The position numbers were made by a program, and so were the translations under genes. Shown here in pieces: positions 26,932 to 37,260 of a stretch of 64,000 bases of DNA. How positions within the stretch are numbered: position 1 is the stretch's first letter; each line of letters opens with the position of its first letter. Location: contig QANU01065991.1 of the NCBI GenBank assembly GCA_003254905.1, positions 164,588 through 228,587 of the forward strand. Direction: 5' to 3'. The notes below the pieces were generated by a model. It saw only the letters and a list, made by a program, of their open reading frames with translations, did no database searches and was not told where the DNA came from. This DNA comes from Nissolia schottii. Its lineage: Eukaryota > Streptophyta > Magnoliopsida > Fabales > Fabaceae.

Positions 26932-29730
26932 CATTTTTGTTCTATGTCACCTTTTCTCAAACTCTTCCATGTACTTTCCACTCAAACATACATAGTTTCT
27001 CACATCATTTCAACCTCTAGCCATGCTCTAACTTTGCTTTACATTATCACATTATAACAAAATATTTCAAGGCATTAAGCATATAACACATAAACATAAA
27101 ACACACATAAACATACAAAATCATTCATGAGCTCAAGAGCACTAAAGAATGAGTGAAAGCCTAAGTTACCCACTTCCAAAGAGTTCTTGGTTGGTGGTGT
27201 GAGTGTTGACAAGAAGCCTCCAAAGTGTTGGAGCACCACTTGCTTGCTTCCTTAAGAATGAGCTTGATGTGCTTGTGTTCTTGAGGAATGGCTTGAGTTT
27301 TCTAGAGAGAACAAGATGAGAGTTCTCCTCTAGATTTTTAGTGAAAGAAATGAGAATGAGATGAGGGAACTTGGGGCTTGTGGGGTTCGGTTTTTAGAGA
27401 AGAAAATGGTAGCAAGAATGCTTGTTTTTCCTTAGGAGCAATGTAGTGTTCTTGAAGCTTGCTAGAAGAATGGCTATGGAGTTTTGAAGGAGATGAAAAA
27501 TTTTAGAGAGAAATGGGAGAGAGGGTTCGGCCAAGGCTGAAATGGGAGGAGAGAAATTTGATAATTTTGGAATTTAATTAAAAAGGTGAATAGTGGAAAG
27601 TATGGGTTATGATTTGATGAGGTATGGTGAATGACATTTTGGAAGCTTGATTTAGGGAAATTGTCTTTGACTAATCTCCCTCAAAACCGTGCAGCCATCT
27701 CCATTCAGCTGAGGAGATTTTAATTTCTCCCAGTCCCGGTTCGCTCGTGTTTTATCGCTCGCAGTCTCGGTGCGTCGCGCACGGTCGTCCGAAAAATATT
27801 CCGTTTGAACCGTCGCGATCCTCTATTTCCCACCTACCTAAGGGTATTAATATTTAAAGGTGTTTGTGAATTTCTCTCCGGGAGATTATTTTCACGGACA
27901 CCGTTTTGCGTGCCAAATTTCATCGGCGAACAACGGCTGTTCGGTTGTCCGCCGAACTTTCTACCGTGACACGTCCTATTTCCTAGGGATATTTTACCTA
28001 ATAATTTCCCTTATTAATTCTCTAATCATGATTAGGAAATTAATTAAATATTTATGTTTACGGTTATTTCCCGATTGGTCTGGAAATCGGCTTAAGGCTC
28101 TGAGAAATTCGCCGGTCACGAAACCTCAACTTTGACTGCTATTTTTATGGGTTAAAGATGATTCTTATGAATTAAAGGTAATAATTTAATTTTCTTACCT
28201 CCCTAATTAACCTATAATTATTTATTACGCTAATTATCCGTACAGTGAAAAAGCGGGATGTTACAAGTTAAACGGAGCAGGCCTTAATGGGATTTTACTA
28301 TTCGCGGACTGATTTTTATATGTTTGATCCTTCCATTTTATCTGGGTAAATGGGTTAGTCCACGGGTTATGCCTATGTTAACACTAAAAGGGCCAATTTG
28401 GCTCGTCGGTTAAACGGGTTAGGCCTTTGCAGACTTTTTCTATTCACCGGCCAAATTTTATACGTTTAGTCCGTCTATTTAACCGGGTAAACAGGTCGGG
28501 CTCATTTTGACAACCCTATCCATGAGTAAATACTGGTCTCGGCAGGTATAACCCAATGGTTGACAATGTTTGCCCTTGTAACTTATTGATTGTCATAGCA
28601 AAGATACAGTTATTGGGAATTGTCGCCTTTGAAACCTTACAAGAAGTGTTTCATTATTGGGAATCATGTTGAGTCACAGTCTCAAAACCACTTCTCCAAT
28701 CTTGTTTCCTATAAGTGTTTGACATTCTATCACATGATTGCCCATCCTTCTTACTTGCAGCCTCGTTTTATTGCACAAACCATTAGACTGGTCTATGTTT
28801 TGTAATAGCATAATAGACACCCCCTCTTTTACTCTCAATTTATGTAGAGGTAAACTAGAGCAATTAATTGCATTTAATATCTCTCGAGTAAAAGTTTCTA
28901 ACTCTAACTCCATGTGGCCTTCTTTTATACACAAAAATCAGAACTCAAATAAATAATTTTCTCCTTGGGTATCTTTAACATCACATAGTTGTTAACATCG
29001 CAAACAATTTCTAAGGTAGGAGCAAGAATTTTCCTTTCCTTGAAATAGTCAATGTTTGCCATGTTCTGAAACTAGTCTAGATAAACAAAATTCATCAATT
29101 GATCAAAGGTAGAGTTTGATTTACTTATGAGGACATTAGATGGTATTTCAACTAATGATTCATTAGCAACCTCGTCTCTTATTTGCAATAGCCAATGAAT
29201 AAACTGCTTTGATCCAGTATTATCAACTTCATTAGAACTAATTGTGAGTTTCTTAGAAAGCCTAAGAACTTTGTAAAAATACCATAAATAGGAAGAGTTG
29301 ATTGATGCTTCCACAATGTCTTGCCTCAAACCTCGAGCAATCACCAGTAGAATTTTCCTAAAATCTCCACCCAAGACAACAACCTTTCCAGTAAAAGGTA
29401 AATTAAGATTGTATGAAGATGAAAACTTAAGAATATCTTTTAAGCATTTATCTAAGGCGTCATAGCACAACTTACTGAGCATTGGAGTTTCATTTCATAT
29501 TATTAGTTTTGCCTTGATAAACAATTTTGCATTAGGGATGCCTTGCTTGATGCTGTATATCGAATCTTCATTTATATTCAGTGGAATCTTGAATCTTGAA
29601 TCTTGAATGGGTTGTTCTTCCATTTGGCAACAAAAGTGATATGATTCCACTAGAAGCCACATTAAGTACAATATCACTCTTCGATCTTATGGATGCAAAC
29701 AATGTCTTCCGCAAAATGGTTTTCTCTATT

Positions 29731-30520
29731 TATGATAATAATTAATTTTAAATTAATAGAGATGCAACAATATGCTCTACACTCGCCTTGTAGAGAGGAC
29801 CTTGTGTATCAGAAAAAATATTCTTTGTTAACTAGTAAGAATTAAATTTATTGAGTATATTGAGATTAACTATTACTTGTTCTATAATTATCCACATCAT
29901 TGCAATAAATTTTTAATATATGTTTTATGATAATAATTAATTTTAGATTAATAGTTCTATAATTATATAGACTAACAGAGATGCAACAGTATGTTCTACA
30001 CTAGCCTTGTAGAGAGAATTTTGTGTATTAGAAAAAACAATCTCTGTTAACTAAAAAGAGTTAAATTTATTGAGTATATTGAGATTAACTATTATTTTTT
30101 CTATAATTATCCACATCATTGCAATAAATTTTTAATATATGTGTTTATGATAATAATTAATTTTAAATTAACAATTCTATAATTATACAGACTAAAAGAG
30201 ATGCAACAATATGTTATACCTTCGCCTCGTAGAGAGGATCTTGTGTATTAGAAAAACAGTCTCTATTAATTAATAAGAGTTAAATTTATGGAGTATAATG
30301 AGATTAACTATTACTTTTTCTATAATTATCCACATCATTGCAATAAATTTGTAATATATGTTTTTTATGATAATAATTAATTTTAAATTCATAATTCTAT
30401 AATTATATAGACTAACGGAGATACAACTGTATGCTCTACACGCGCCTCATGGAGAGAATATTGTGTATCAGAAAAAAAAAATCTCTATGAACTAATAAGA
30501 GTTAAATTTATTGATTATTA
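29731..30520. repeat. ~220-bp tandem array, four copies
   Basis: GATAATAATTAATTTTA starts at 29734, 29929, 30149 and 30369, so the period is 220 bp. The first copy is ~25 bp shorter and the last is truncated. Each unit carries AGAGATGCAACA(G/A)TATG or a close variant, then TGTAGAGAGGA, then TATCCACATCATTGCAATAAA. It abuts the helicase pseudogene in the middle of Walker A. It is unrelated in sequence to the 176-bp satellite. Confidence 0.88.
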
Positions 30521-30569
30521 AATTTATTTGGTTATTAAATTTATTCTATAACTAATTATATGTTTTTGG

Positions 30570-31520
30570 ATATTAAAAATAACAGATAATGAAGATGATG
30601 AACAATCGCATGGTCCACCGCATTTCTTACGCATTTTTGATGTTGAAAGTATGCGTGCAATAGAGTTTGGAGACATGGATAATGATTATGGTGTAAGTGA
30701 TGATCTCTACAAAAGGAGAATTTTTAATGATAAGGAAACAGTTAAAGTAACAGTTGTAAACCATTGTATGCGTAACAGAGCATATTATAAAGTAAAGGAG
30801 TCAGAACCAACGAGATACTATTGCAAATGCAAATACTTTGGTCAAGGGTGTCAATGGTTTACTAGGGCTACATTGAAAAAGAACAACTACTTATGAGAAG
30901 TCACTAAGTACAATGGTCGTCATAGTTGCGTTGCCTCAAGACATACCCGGGACCACTCGAAGCTGACTTCTGACAATATTGCTATGATAATTTTGGTATA
31001 GATAAGGACAATGCCAAAATGCCAATAAAAACTATTCACGCAAATGTTATGGACCTCCAAGAATACTGGCCTTCATTCTGGAAGGCATGATTGGCATAGC
31101 AAAAGACAATTGCACAAGTGTACGGTAATTGGGAAGAGTCGTACAATGAGTTACCATGTTAGTTGCTTGCATTGAATTATTTTGATGATTCGTGCGTGGT
31201 TGAAATGGATATTGTTGATGCATACAATGTTGATGAATCGTTGCAGACATACGTTGAAAATTTTCAACTTGTGTGTTGAAGTTTCGGGCCTTGTATTAAT
31301 GCATTTAGGTACTGCAAACAAATGATCCAGGTTGATGGAACACACTTGTATGGACAATACAAGGGTGTTTTATTGATGGCATCCACACAAGATGACAATC
31401 AGAATATATTGCTCACTGCTTTGCAATTATTGAGGGTTAAACAGTAGGCACATGGAATTTTTTTCTTAATTGGTATCCGCGCAGTGTTACCGTAAGCAGT
31501 ATGAGGAATTGGGTAGATAT
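30570..31520 (+). pseudogene. Mutator-like (MULE) transposase pseudogene fragment
   Basis: An open stretch at 30651-30896 reads like the MuDR N-terminal zinc-finger domain, with KRRIFNDKETVKVTVVNHC and YYCKCKYFGQGCQWFTRAT. After several frame breaks, 31295-31480 keeps the start of the MULE catalytic domain (FRYCKQMIQVDGTHLYGQYK and GVLLMASTQDDNQNI), including the first catalytic Asp in VDGTHLYG. Stops and frameshifts make it non-functional. Termini and target duplication were not identified, so its link to the MITE family in this window is unproven. Confidence 0.85.
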
Positions 31521-31599
31521 TCGATCGTCACGATTCAATAAAGTCAACAATAGGGCGAATGGATAGTATTAGGCCTACCACTTTTACTGCATCAAAAGC

Positions 31600-32011
31600 A
31601 TTGTGCAAAATTTTGCTAGGCACTTTGATAAGTGCCCAATTTATGCAATTTTGACTTATTAAAATGGCACTTATTCGCTTATGTTTTAAAGAATTATCTA
31701 ACTTAAATCCCCATTTTTTGTAGGTTTATAATATATTCTAAAGATGGATGCAAGCATATTAATTAAGAAGAATCCCATAAAGAATGGAGCAAAAGGGTAA
31801 AAGCAGAAAAAGAAGCTAAAAGATGAAATTAGCAAAGGACCGCTCAGCGCATGGACCATATCGCTCAGCGCTAGAAAAAGACAAAGGCCGCTCAGCGGTG
31901 AACCCTTGGCCGCTCAGCCGATGTACCTCGGAGCCACTTGCAGTCGCCGCATTTATTGCGCCAGCTAGAGCCAGCCTGGATGGCGGCGCCGTCCCTGCAA
32001 AAGCTGCCGGA
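31600..32011. other. Retroelement-like flank with repeated CGCTCAGCG words
   Basis: CGCTCAGCG or CCGCTCAGC words occur near 31843, 31863, 31891 and 31910 here. They resume at 36075-36125 on the far side of the solo LTR, so one older element was split by that LTR. The preceding ~200 bp (AAGTGCCCAATTTATGCAA, then a purine-rich stretch) look like retroelement leader sequence. I cannot name the family. Confidence 0.5.
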
Positions 32012-33751
32012 TGTAACATCCCGATTTTTCCTTAGGGAAATAATCGTAAACATAAATATTAAATTAATTTTCTAATCATGATTAGGGAATTAAAATGGAA
32101 AACTAATAGGTAGAATATCCCTAGGAAATAAGACGTGTCGCGACAAGAAGTTCGGCAGACAACCGAACAGTCGTTGTTCGCCGACAAAATTTTCTGACGC
32201 GCAAAAGGTGTCCGTGAAAATACTCCTCCGGAGAAAATTCACAAACACCTTTAAAAATTAATACCCTTTGGTAGAGGGGAATTAGAGGATCGCGACGGTA
32301 CAAACGAAATATTTTTCGGACGACCGTGCGCGACACACCGAGACTGCGAGCAATAAAAACATGCGCATAACCGGACAGTTACACACACATACACGGCCAG
32401 CTTTGCTGAATTTTTAGCAAATTCCAAGTCAATAAAAACAATCCCTTAGATTGTGCTTCAAGACTTACCATCACCTTACCTTTCTTACACATCATACCAA
32501 ACCCATCACTTAACCATACCTACACCCATATCTTCTACTATTTATCTAACTTTATTAAATTCTAAAATTTAATTAATTCCCACTCACCATCAGCCACAAA
32601 ACCGTGGCTTCACTTCCCCAACGTTTCAATTAAATTGTCCCCAAAAATTAAGCTTAGTCACTCCAAAATTTATCAAGGCCAATTACACACTCTTACACTT
32701 CTACACAATATCACTAACAATATTTTAAGTGGCAAATTCCCACTAAATTCCAGCCCAAAAGCATGGCCAACACTGGCTGAATTTTCAGAATTTTTAGTCA
32801 ACAAACATATTCCTTAATTTAAGCTTCCACACTTACCATCACCATGCCATACTTCCCATCACCACCATACTTCATCACATCACCTATGTTGACTATTAAA
32901 CTCATTTTTCCCTCAAAATTGCTGGCCAAAACCGTGGGAGCTTTCAGCTCTTGGAGGAGGATTGCATCCTCAACATACTTCTTAAACACACACCAAAGCA
33001 AGCCCTAGCACACTTCTTTGGCTTTCAAAAATATTTGAGCCTCCTCACCTTGTCTCCAAGCTTCACAAAACCAAGTCTCATCTCCCTAAAATCCTCTCAT
33101 CTTTAGCTTCATCTTCTTCCATAAACCAACCAAGAAAAATCACCCCACAATTATCCCATAGAAACACACTTTCATTCTCCTTACAAAGCTCTAAGAACAA
33201 CACCCTCCTTCTCACAAATTTTCCTCATTTTCCTCTCCTCAAAACCGTGAGCTTACTCATAGTTTCTCTCAAGTTTCTCTTGGGGAAAAGTGGCCAAAAG
33301 CTTGGAAGGCACCAAGGCTTCTACAGATGTTCATTCCAAGTCTCACTCACTACCACAAGGTTTTTCTACAAGTGGGTAACTATGCATAAATCACCTCCTT
33401 GGTGATCTATTTATGGTTATTGTGAATATGTGATAAAATGCACATAATATGTGTTTTATGCCTTGAAATAAACTTGCATGTGTTGTTAATGATTTGATGA
33501 GGATAAATATATTTTTGGGTTGTTAAAATTTGTGGGTAATCTGACCTCCACTGTCTATGTGAAATTATGTGATATTCTCTACGTACAGGTTTGAAATAAT
33601 TAAAATGTTTGTGAAAACATAACTGCACTGGTGAATGAACCATGCATCTTGGTAGCTTATATGTGTTATGTGTTAAATAGTTTAGTATGATATATATCAT
33701 GTTGAACATTATGTTGCATGTGAAATGTTTCTGGTATTGTTGATTCCTTGT

Positions 33752-34112
33752 TGGTTACGTGGAGAGTTGCTAAGTGGGGACCAGGAATGGTGCTGAAAGG
33801 GTTACGTGGAGAGTTGCTGAGTGGTGCTGAGAAGGTTACGTGGAGATTTGCTGAGTGGGTTACGTGGAGAGTTGCTGAGTGGGCACCTGGAGTAGTGCTG
33901 AGAGGGTTACGTGGAGAGTTGCTGAGTGGTGCTGAGAGGGTTACGTGGAGAGTTGCTGAGTGGGGACCAAGAGTGGTGCTAAGAGGGTTACGTGGAGAGT
34001 TGTTGAGTGGTGCTGAGACGGTTCCGTGGAGAGTTGCTGAGTGGTTCCCTGGAGGGTATGCTGAAGGGTTCCGCGGAAGATCTCTTAGTAGAGTGCTGAA
34101 TGATTAAATTAC
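33752..34112. repeat. Alternating 47/34-bp tandem repeat in LTR A
   Basis: The word GTTACGTGGAGAGTTGCTGA, or a close variant, starts each unit. Units alternate between a long form of 47 bp, ending in GTGCTGAGAGG-type sequence after an insert such as GGGACCAGGAATG, and a short form of 34 bp. This makes an 81-bp higher-order repeat with one 24-bp exception. The plus-strand open frame 33748-34107 simply translates this repeat. Confidence 0.88.
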
Positions 34113-34814
34113 TACAAGATACCAGGTTCTGGGGAGCGTTCCCTAGAGGGGTTTTCAAGGTCCCATGTATTCCAACAAGCACTTAGCAGTAGAGTTTATG
34201 TGTAATATTTATGATAAAACGCATCATGAGGACAGGGTTGTCACTTAAGTGTTAGGACACCCTGAGATAACTAGAGGTCATCACCTAATGTTATAAAAAG
34301 AGCATAATTGAACTATAGGAAACTATGATATCTTTAGAAGGATTCCGGACAAAAAGGGTCTGGTATGCCTTAGCAGTTAGCAAGATGTTATATAATGTCA
34401 TTTGCATTACTGTAAGCCACCCAAGGGTGCAGAGAACAAGAACAGATTATGAGTACCAAGCAGTGCATGCATCATGAGGCAGTGTTGCCACAGGACTTAG
34501 GGCAACCATAGATCACTAGAATTGAATGAACTAATGTGCAAAGACGGTAACTTAAATTAGGGAAAATAGTTAAGTCTAAAGACGGGCCCCGGCCACAGAG
34601 GGTCGGAGTAGCCCGAAGTTATGACATAGTTATGTAATAGGAATCCCTCTCTTGGCACGTCATACCTGACAAGCCCCTCCCCAGCCGTGCGAGACGGGCT
34701 GGGTTATGATGATGTTACGCAGAGAATAATCTGAACGCGGGTTTCCACCCGGACGAGAGAAAAAAAAGTAAGGAGCGCTTGAGCTTTTATGTCATGACAT
34801 TTAAAAGACGGGTA

Positions 34815-34970
34815 AGATGTCCACGAAGTTCGGACATAAGAGAGAGGGAGAGAGATTCAATCCATGAAGTTCGGACTCAGGCCTTAAAGTCATCCGCGAA
34901 GTTCGGATGCAGATGATTAAGTCGTCCACGAAGTTCGGACGCCATCCACGAAGTTCGGACGCATACGAGC
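34815..34970. repeat. Short CCACGAAGTTCGGAC repeats in LTR A
   Basis: TCC(A/G)(C/T)GAAGTTCGGA(C/T) occurs five times, near 34817, 34862, 34890, 34924 and 34947, at uneven spacing. GAAGTTCGG also occurs as AAGAAGTTCGGCAG near the LTR start at about 32145. Function unknown. Confidence 0.8.
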
Positions 34971-36125
34971 CTCACTCCTAGTGTACCACGTGTTGTAGCT
35001 GGAACGGGATGACGATCCCCCAGTCTACACAGGAGCGAAGGCATCCAACAACGAAAGGGACGCAACCATAGGCGCGTAAGAGAACCCCTTTCCCCAGACA
35101 TGCATTAAAGATTTCTTGATAAATGTTGTATATATGTGTGTGTGTGTGTGTAAGTATGTCTATATGTAACGAACGTCACGAGGTGACATCTTGAGTAGAA
35201 AAACGTGGGTACGTGATGCAGTATCACAAGGCCCTGACGATCTAATTTAGAAAGCACGAGATTCAATAACTAGGTTAAGCAAGATTAGATTCCCCACGAT
35301 CACTTAGTAATGTAGATAAAGCTGCTCAGGCCTAGCATGGATAATAATCAGTAGGGGTATTAGTATGAGTCGACACTTAGAGACCCCCTGAGCGGCGGAA
35401 TCATAATTGAAGTAAAACGAATAGGTATTCCCCGAAGGACCCCACTGAGGACGTAATGTTCTCACCCCCACTTCGTTATGATTCCAGGCAGGAACCCGAG
35501 GCACGGTGCAAGGACCAGAGCACACCTTGGAACGAGGACAGTAACTTCTCCTGTAGCCGAAGCCCCTGAGTATAGAACACCGCAGAGAAGCAACCAGTGC
35601 TACCATTCGACAAGCAAGCTGAGCAAGGAATTGTGACATGTATTGTGTAGCAGTCACACGGTCTAGTCAGATCGTTGGCGACTAAATGTGGTAAATGTAA
35701 ATTATAATATTACTTAACTGTGCAGTTGTATTATGGACCAATTGATTGTACATATATGTGTGTTAGAAAATATTTTTGAGATCTATTTTTAGGATAGTAA
35801 CGCTTAAATCTGATAAGACTCTATCGCTTGTATCCATGTATAATTCATTGACGCGCATGGCTCTAAATTTGTAAACTAGTAAGGATGTGAGAAAAATTTC
35901 AAAAAAGTCCGTATTTTCGAGTAAGAAATATTTTCCAAGTTAAAAGTAGGGGCTAAAAGTAACCTCAGCCAAGCAGATAACAACCCTATAATCAGTGTTA
36001 CGATTAGAGCGTAAGCTGAAAGTAGGGGTGTTACACCGGAGCATTTATTACGCCGCGTGAAATGATGACGCCACTGAGCGATTAAGTCTTTCCGCTCAAC
36101 GATAACGCCAGAATCGCTCAGCGGT

Positions 36126-36650
36126 GGTTTCCGTCCTTCTTCTTCTTCACATATAGCACTGGAGCACCCCACAGTGACGTGCTCGGGTAGATAAAACCCT
36201 TCTTCAACATGTATTGCAACTGACCCTTCAGCTCTCTCAACTCTGTAGGAGCCATGCGATAAGGAGGGATGGACACAAGTTAGGTGTCTGGAGCCAAGTT
36301 TATGCCAAACTCGACTTTCCTCTCAGGAGGCATCCTTAGAAGTTCATCAGGAAAGAAATCAGGGAACTCCCTGATCACGGGAACTTAGTCAAGACTAGGG
36401 ATTTCGACCTCAACATCCCTAACTGCAGTAAGGAAACCCTGGCTTCCCTTATCCATCAACCGCAAAGCATTCATGGAAGAAATCAAGTCAACGGGAGTCA
36501 GACCACTCTCACTACTAAATACTAAAGGCGGCCATCCAAGTATGTTGAATGTTAAAATCTTGGCGTAACAATCTATTGAGGCATAACATGAGGCCAACCA
36601 ATCCACACCCAAGATAACATCAAAATCAACCATATCTAAAAGCATCATTG
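36126..36650 (-). pseudogene. Ty3/Gypsy protease-RT fragment
   Basis: On minus, from 36650, the sequence reads a retropepsin tail (LLDMVDFDVILGVDWLASCY), then the pre-RT and RT start (VPVIREFPDFFPDELL, then [20 protein letters not shown], then [20 protein letters not shown]). Two in-frame stops interrupt it, and it ends abruptly where the CGCTCAGCG sequence begins. It is a degraded pol remnant. The motifs are diagnostic of plant Ty3/Gypsy elements, but no lineage can be assigned. Confidence 0.9.
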
Positions 36651-37260
36651 ACTAAATAAACTATCCATCATAATGACATGACTAAGTCTTATAAAAAAAT
36701 TGATCATAGACTATTTCCTAACAAACTTTTTTTTCCCAAACATAAAATACAAAATTTATAATTTATCAAAGATTAAAAATATATTTAACCCTTTATACTA
36801 ATAATAAAGGGAATTGTAGTGGTTTGGTGTTTAATTTTTCCTTCAACTTTTGCCTTTATAAATATATTAATTCCCAATTTTTAACTAGGTTAACTACCCC
36901 TAATCATAAAAAGAAATATTTATATAGATTAAAGAGATATAAATAATGATTCAAGAAAATGTGATTAAAACTGTTTGACCCCTTTATCATTAGTAGCAGA
37001 GATTAAGACTAAGATGTGAAATTATTAGAAATTGTTAAACGTAAAAACTCAAGGTGCAAACACAAAACAGCCACAGGGGCGTCGTCGGTGGAGTAATATA
37101 GGTCGACAGAGCATCACACAGCTGCAATTCCCCTTCCTCGTCTCCAAGACGTATACAGCAGCGCTTAAACAGAACACCTCATCGATCCCATTCCCCAATT
37201 CGAACCAGATCTAAGGTTTCCCCCTTCCCTGGATCTGAGCAACCATCCAAAGAGAAGAAG
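36651..37260 (+). promoter_or_regulatory. Upstream region and 5' leader of the syntaxin gene
   Basis: The first ~370 bp are AT-rich spacer. From about 37040 the sequence becomes GC-richer with CT-rich tracts, consistent with a transcribed leader running to the ATG at 37261. I could not fix a TATA box or start site. The upstream ATG at 37032 opens a 60-codon frame that I consider incidental. Confidence 0.4.

Larger units (their letters stand above)
23123..28265 (-). mobile_element. Solo LTR of 5.1 kb, copy B
   Basis: On plus the element starts TGTAACACCC and ends GGGATGTTACA, with a perfect 5-bp duplication AGTTA at 23118-23122 and 28266-28270. No gag-pol, primer-binding site or second LTR lies inside, so it is a solo LTR lying in reverse. 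The region 27840-28262 is clearly homologous, inverted, to 32012-32350. The block CACTGAGGACGNAATGTT plus CTCACCCCCACT is shared with the copy at 32012 (35440-35490 there). A 176-bp satellite fills 24819-26931. The open frame at 23866-24228 spans short repeats and looks like chance. Confidence 0.88.
23077..28518. mobile_element. hAT MITE (~294 bp) interrupted by a solo LTR
   Basis: The left end is TAGGGCTGTTACA and the inverted right end reads TAGGGTTGTCAAAA, typical hAT termini. The perfect 8-bp duplication TCCATGAG lies at 23069-23076 and 28519-28526, as expected for hAT. The element's own sequence is 23077-23122 plus 28271-28518. The rest is a later LTR insertion. Joining the outer flanks restores the helicase reading frame, which confirms the boundaries. 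Confidence 0.9.
22950..29730 (-). pseudogene. Helitron-type PIF1 helicase pseudogene, split by insertions
   Basis: On the minus strand the coding remnant runs from 29730 to 28519 and, after a 5.4-kb interruption, from 23076 to a stop at 22950-22952. Recognisable PIF1/Helitron helicase stretches, in order, are SDIVLNVASSGI, GRTTHSRFKIPLNINEDS, KAKLII, GKVVVLGGDFRKILLVI, INSSYLW, LRVKEGVSIMLLQNIDQSNG, FAMTINKLQGQTL and, across the insertion, LPRPVFTHGQLYVGLSRV ending NVVYREIF. It begins inside the Walker A motif, where a tandem array replaces the upstream sequence. A repeated ATTCAAG word disrupts the HSRFKI region, and there are frame breaks, for example near 28674 and 29490. It is therefore a dead fragment. 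Rep and Helitron termini were not found. Confidence 0.88.
32012..36035 (+). mobile_element. Solo LTR of 4.0 kb, copy A
   Basis: Begins TGTAACATCCCG and ends GGGGTGTTACA, flanked by a perfect 5-bp duplication CCGGA at 32007-32011 and 36036-36040. No internal gag-pol is present. It is the same family as copy B at 23123 but in the opposite orientation. The first few hundred bases and the CACTGAGGACG region match, while copy B carries extra sequence near its start and the 176-bp array. Two tandem arrays unique to this copy are listed separately. The open frames at 32635-32817, 33748-34107 and 35304-35657 have no recognisable domain. Confidence 0.9.

Noticed and set aside
33748-34107. A 119-codon open frame with repeated Trp-Arg-Val-Ala-Glu-Trp words
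   Set aside because: It follows the alternating 47/34-bp repeat of LTR A, whose 81-bp period keeps the frame open by arithmetic.
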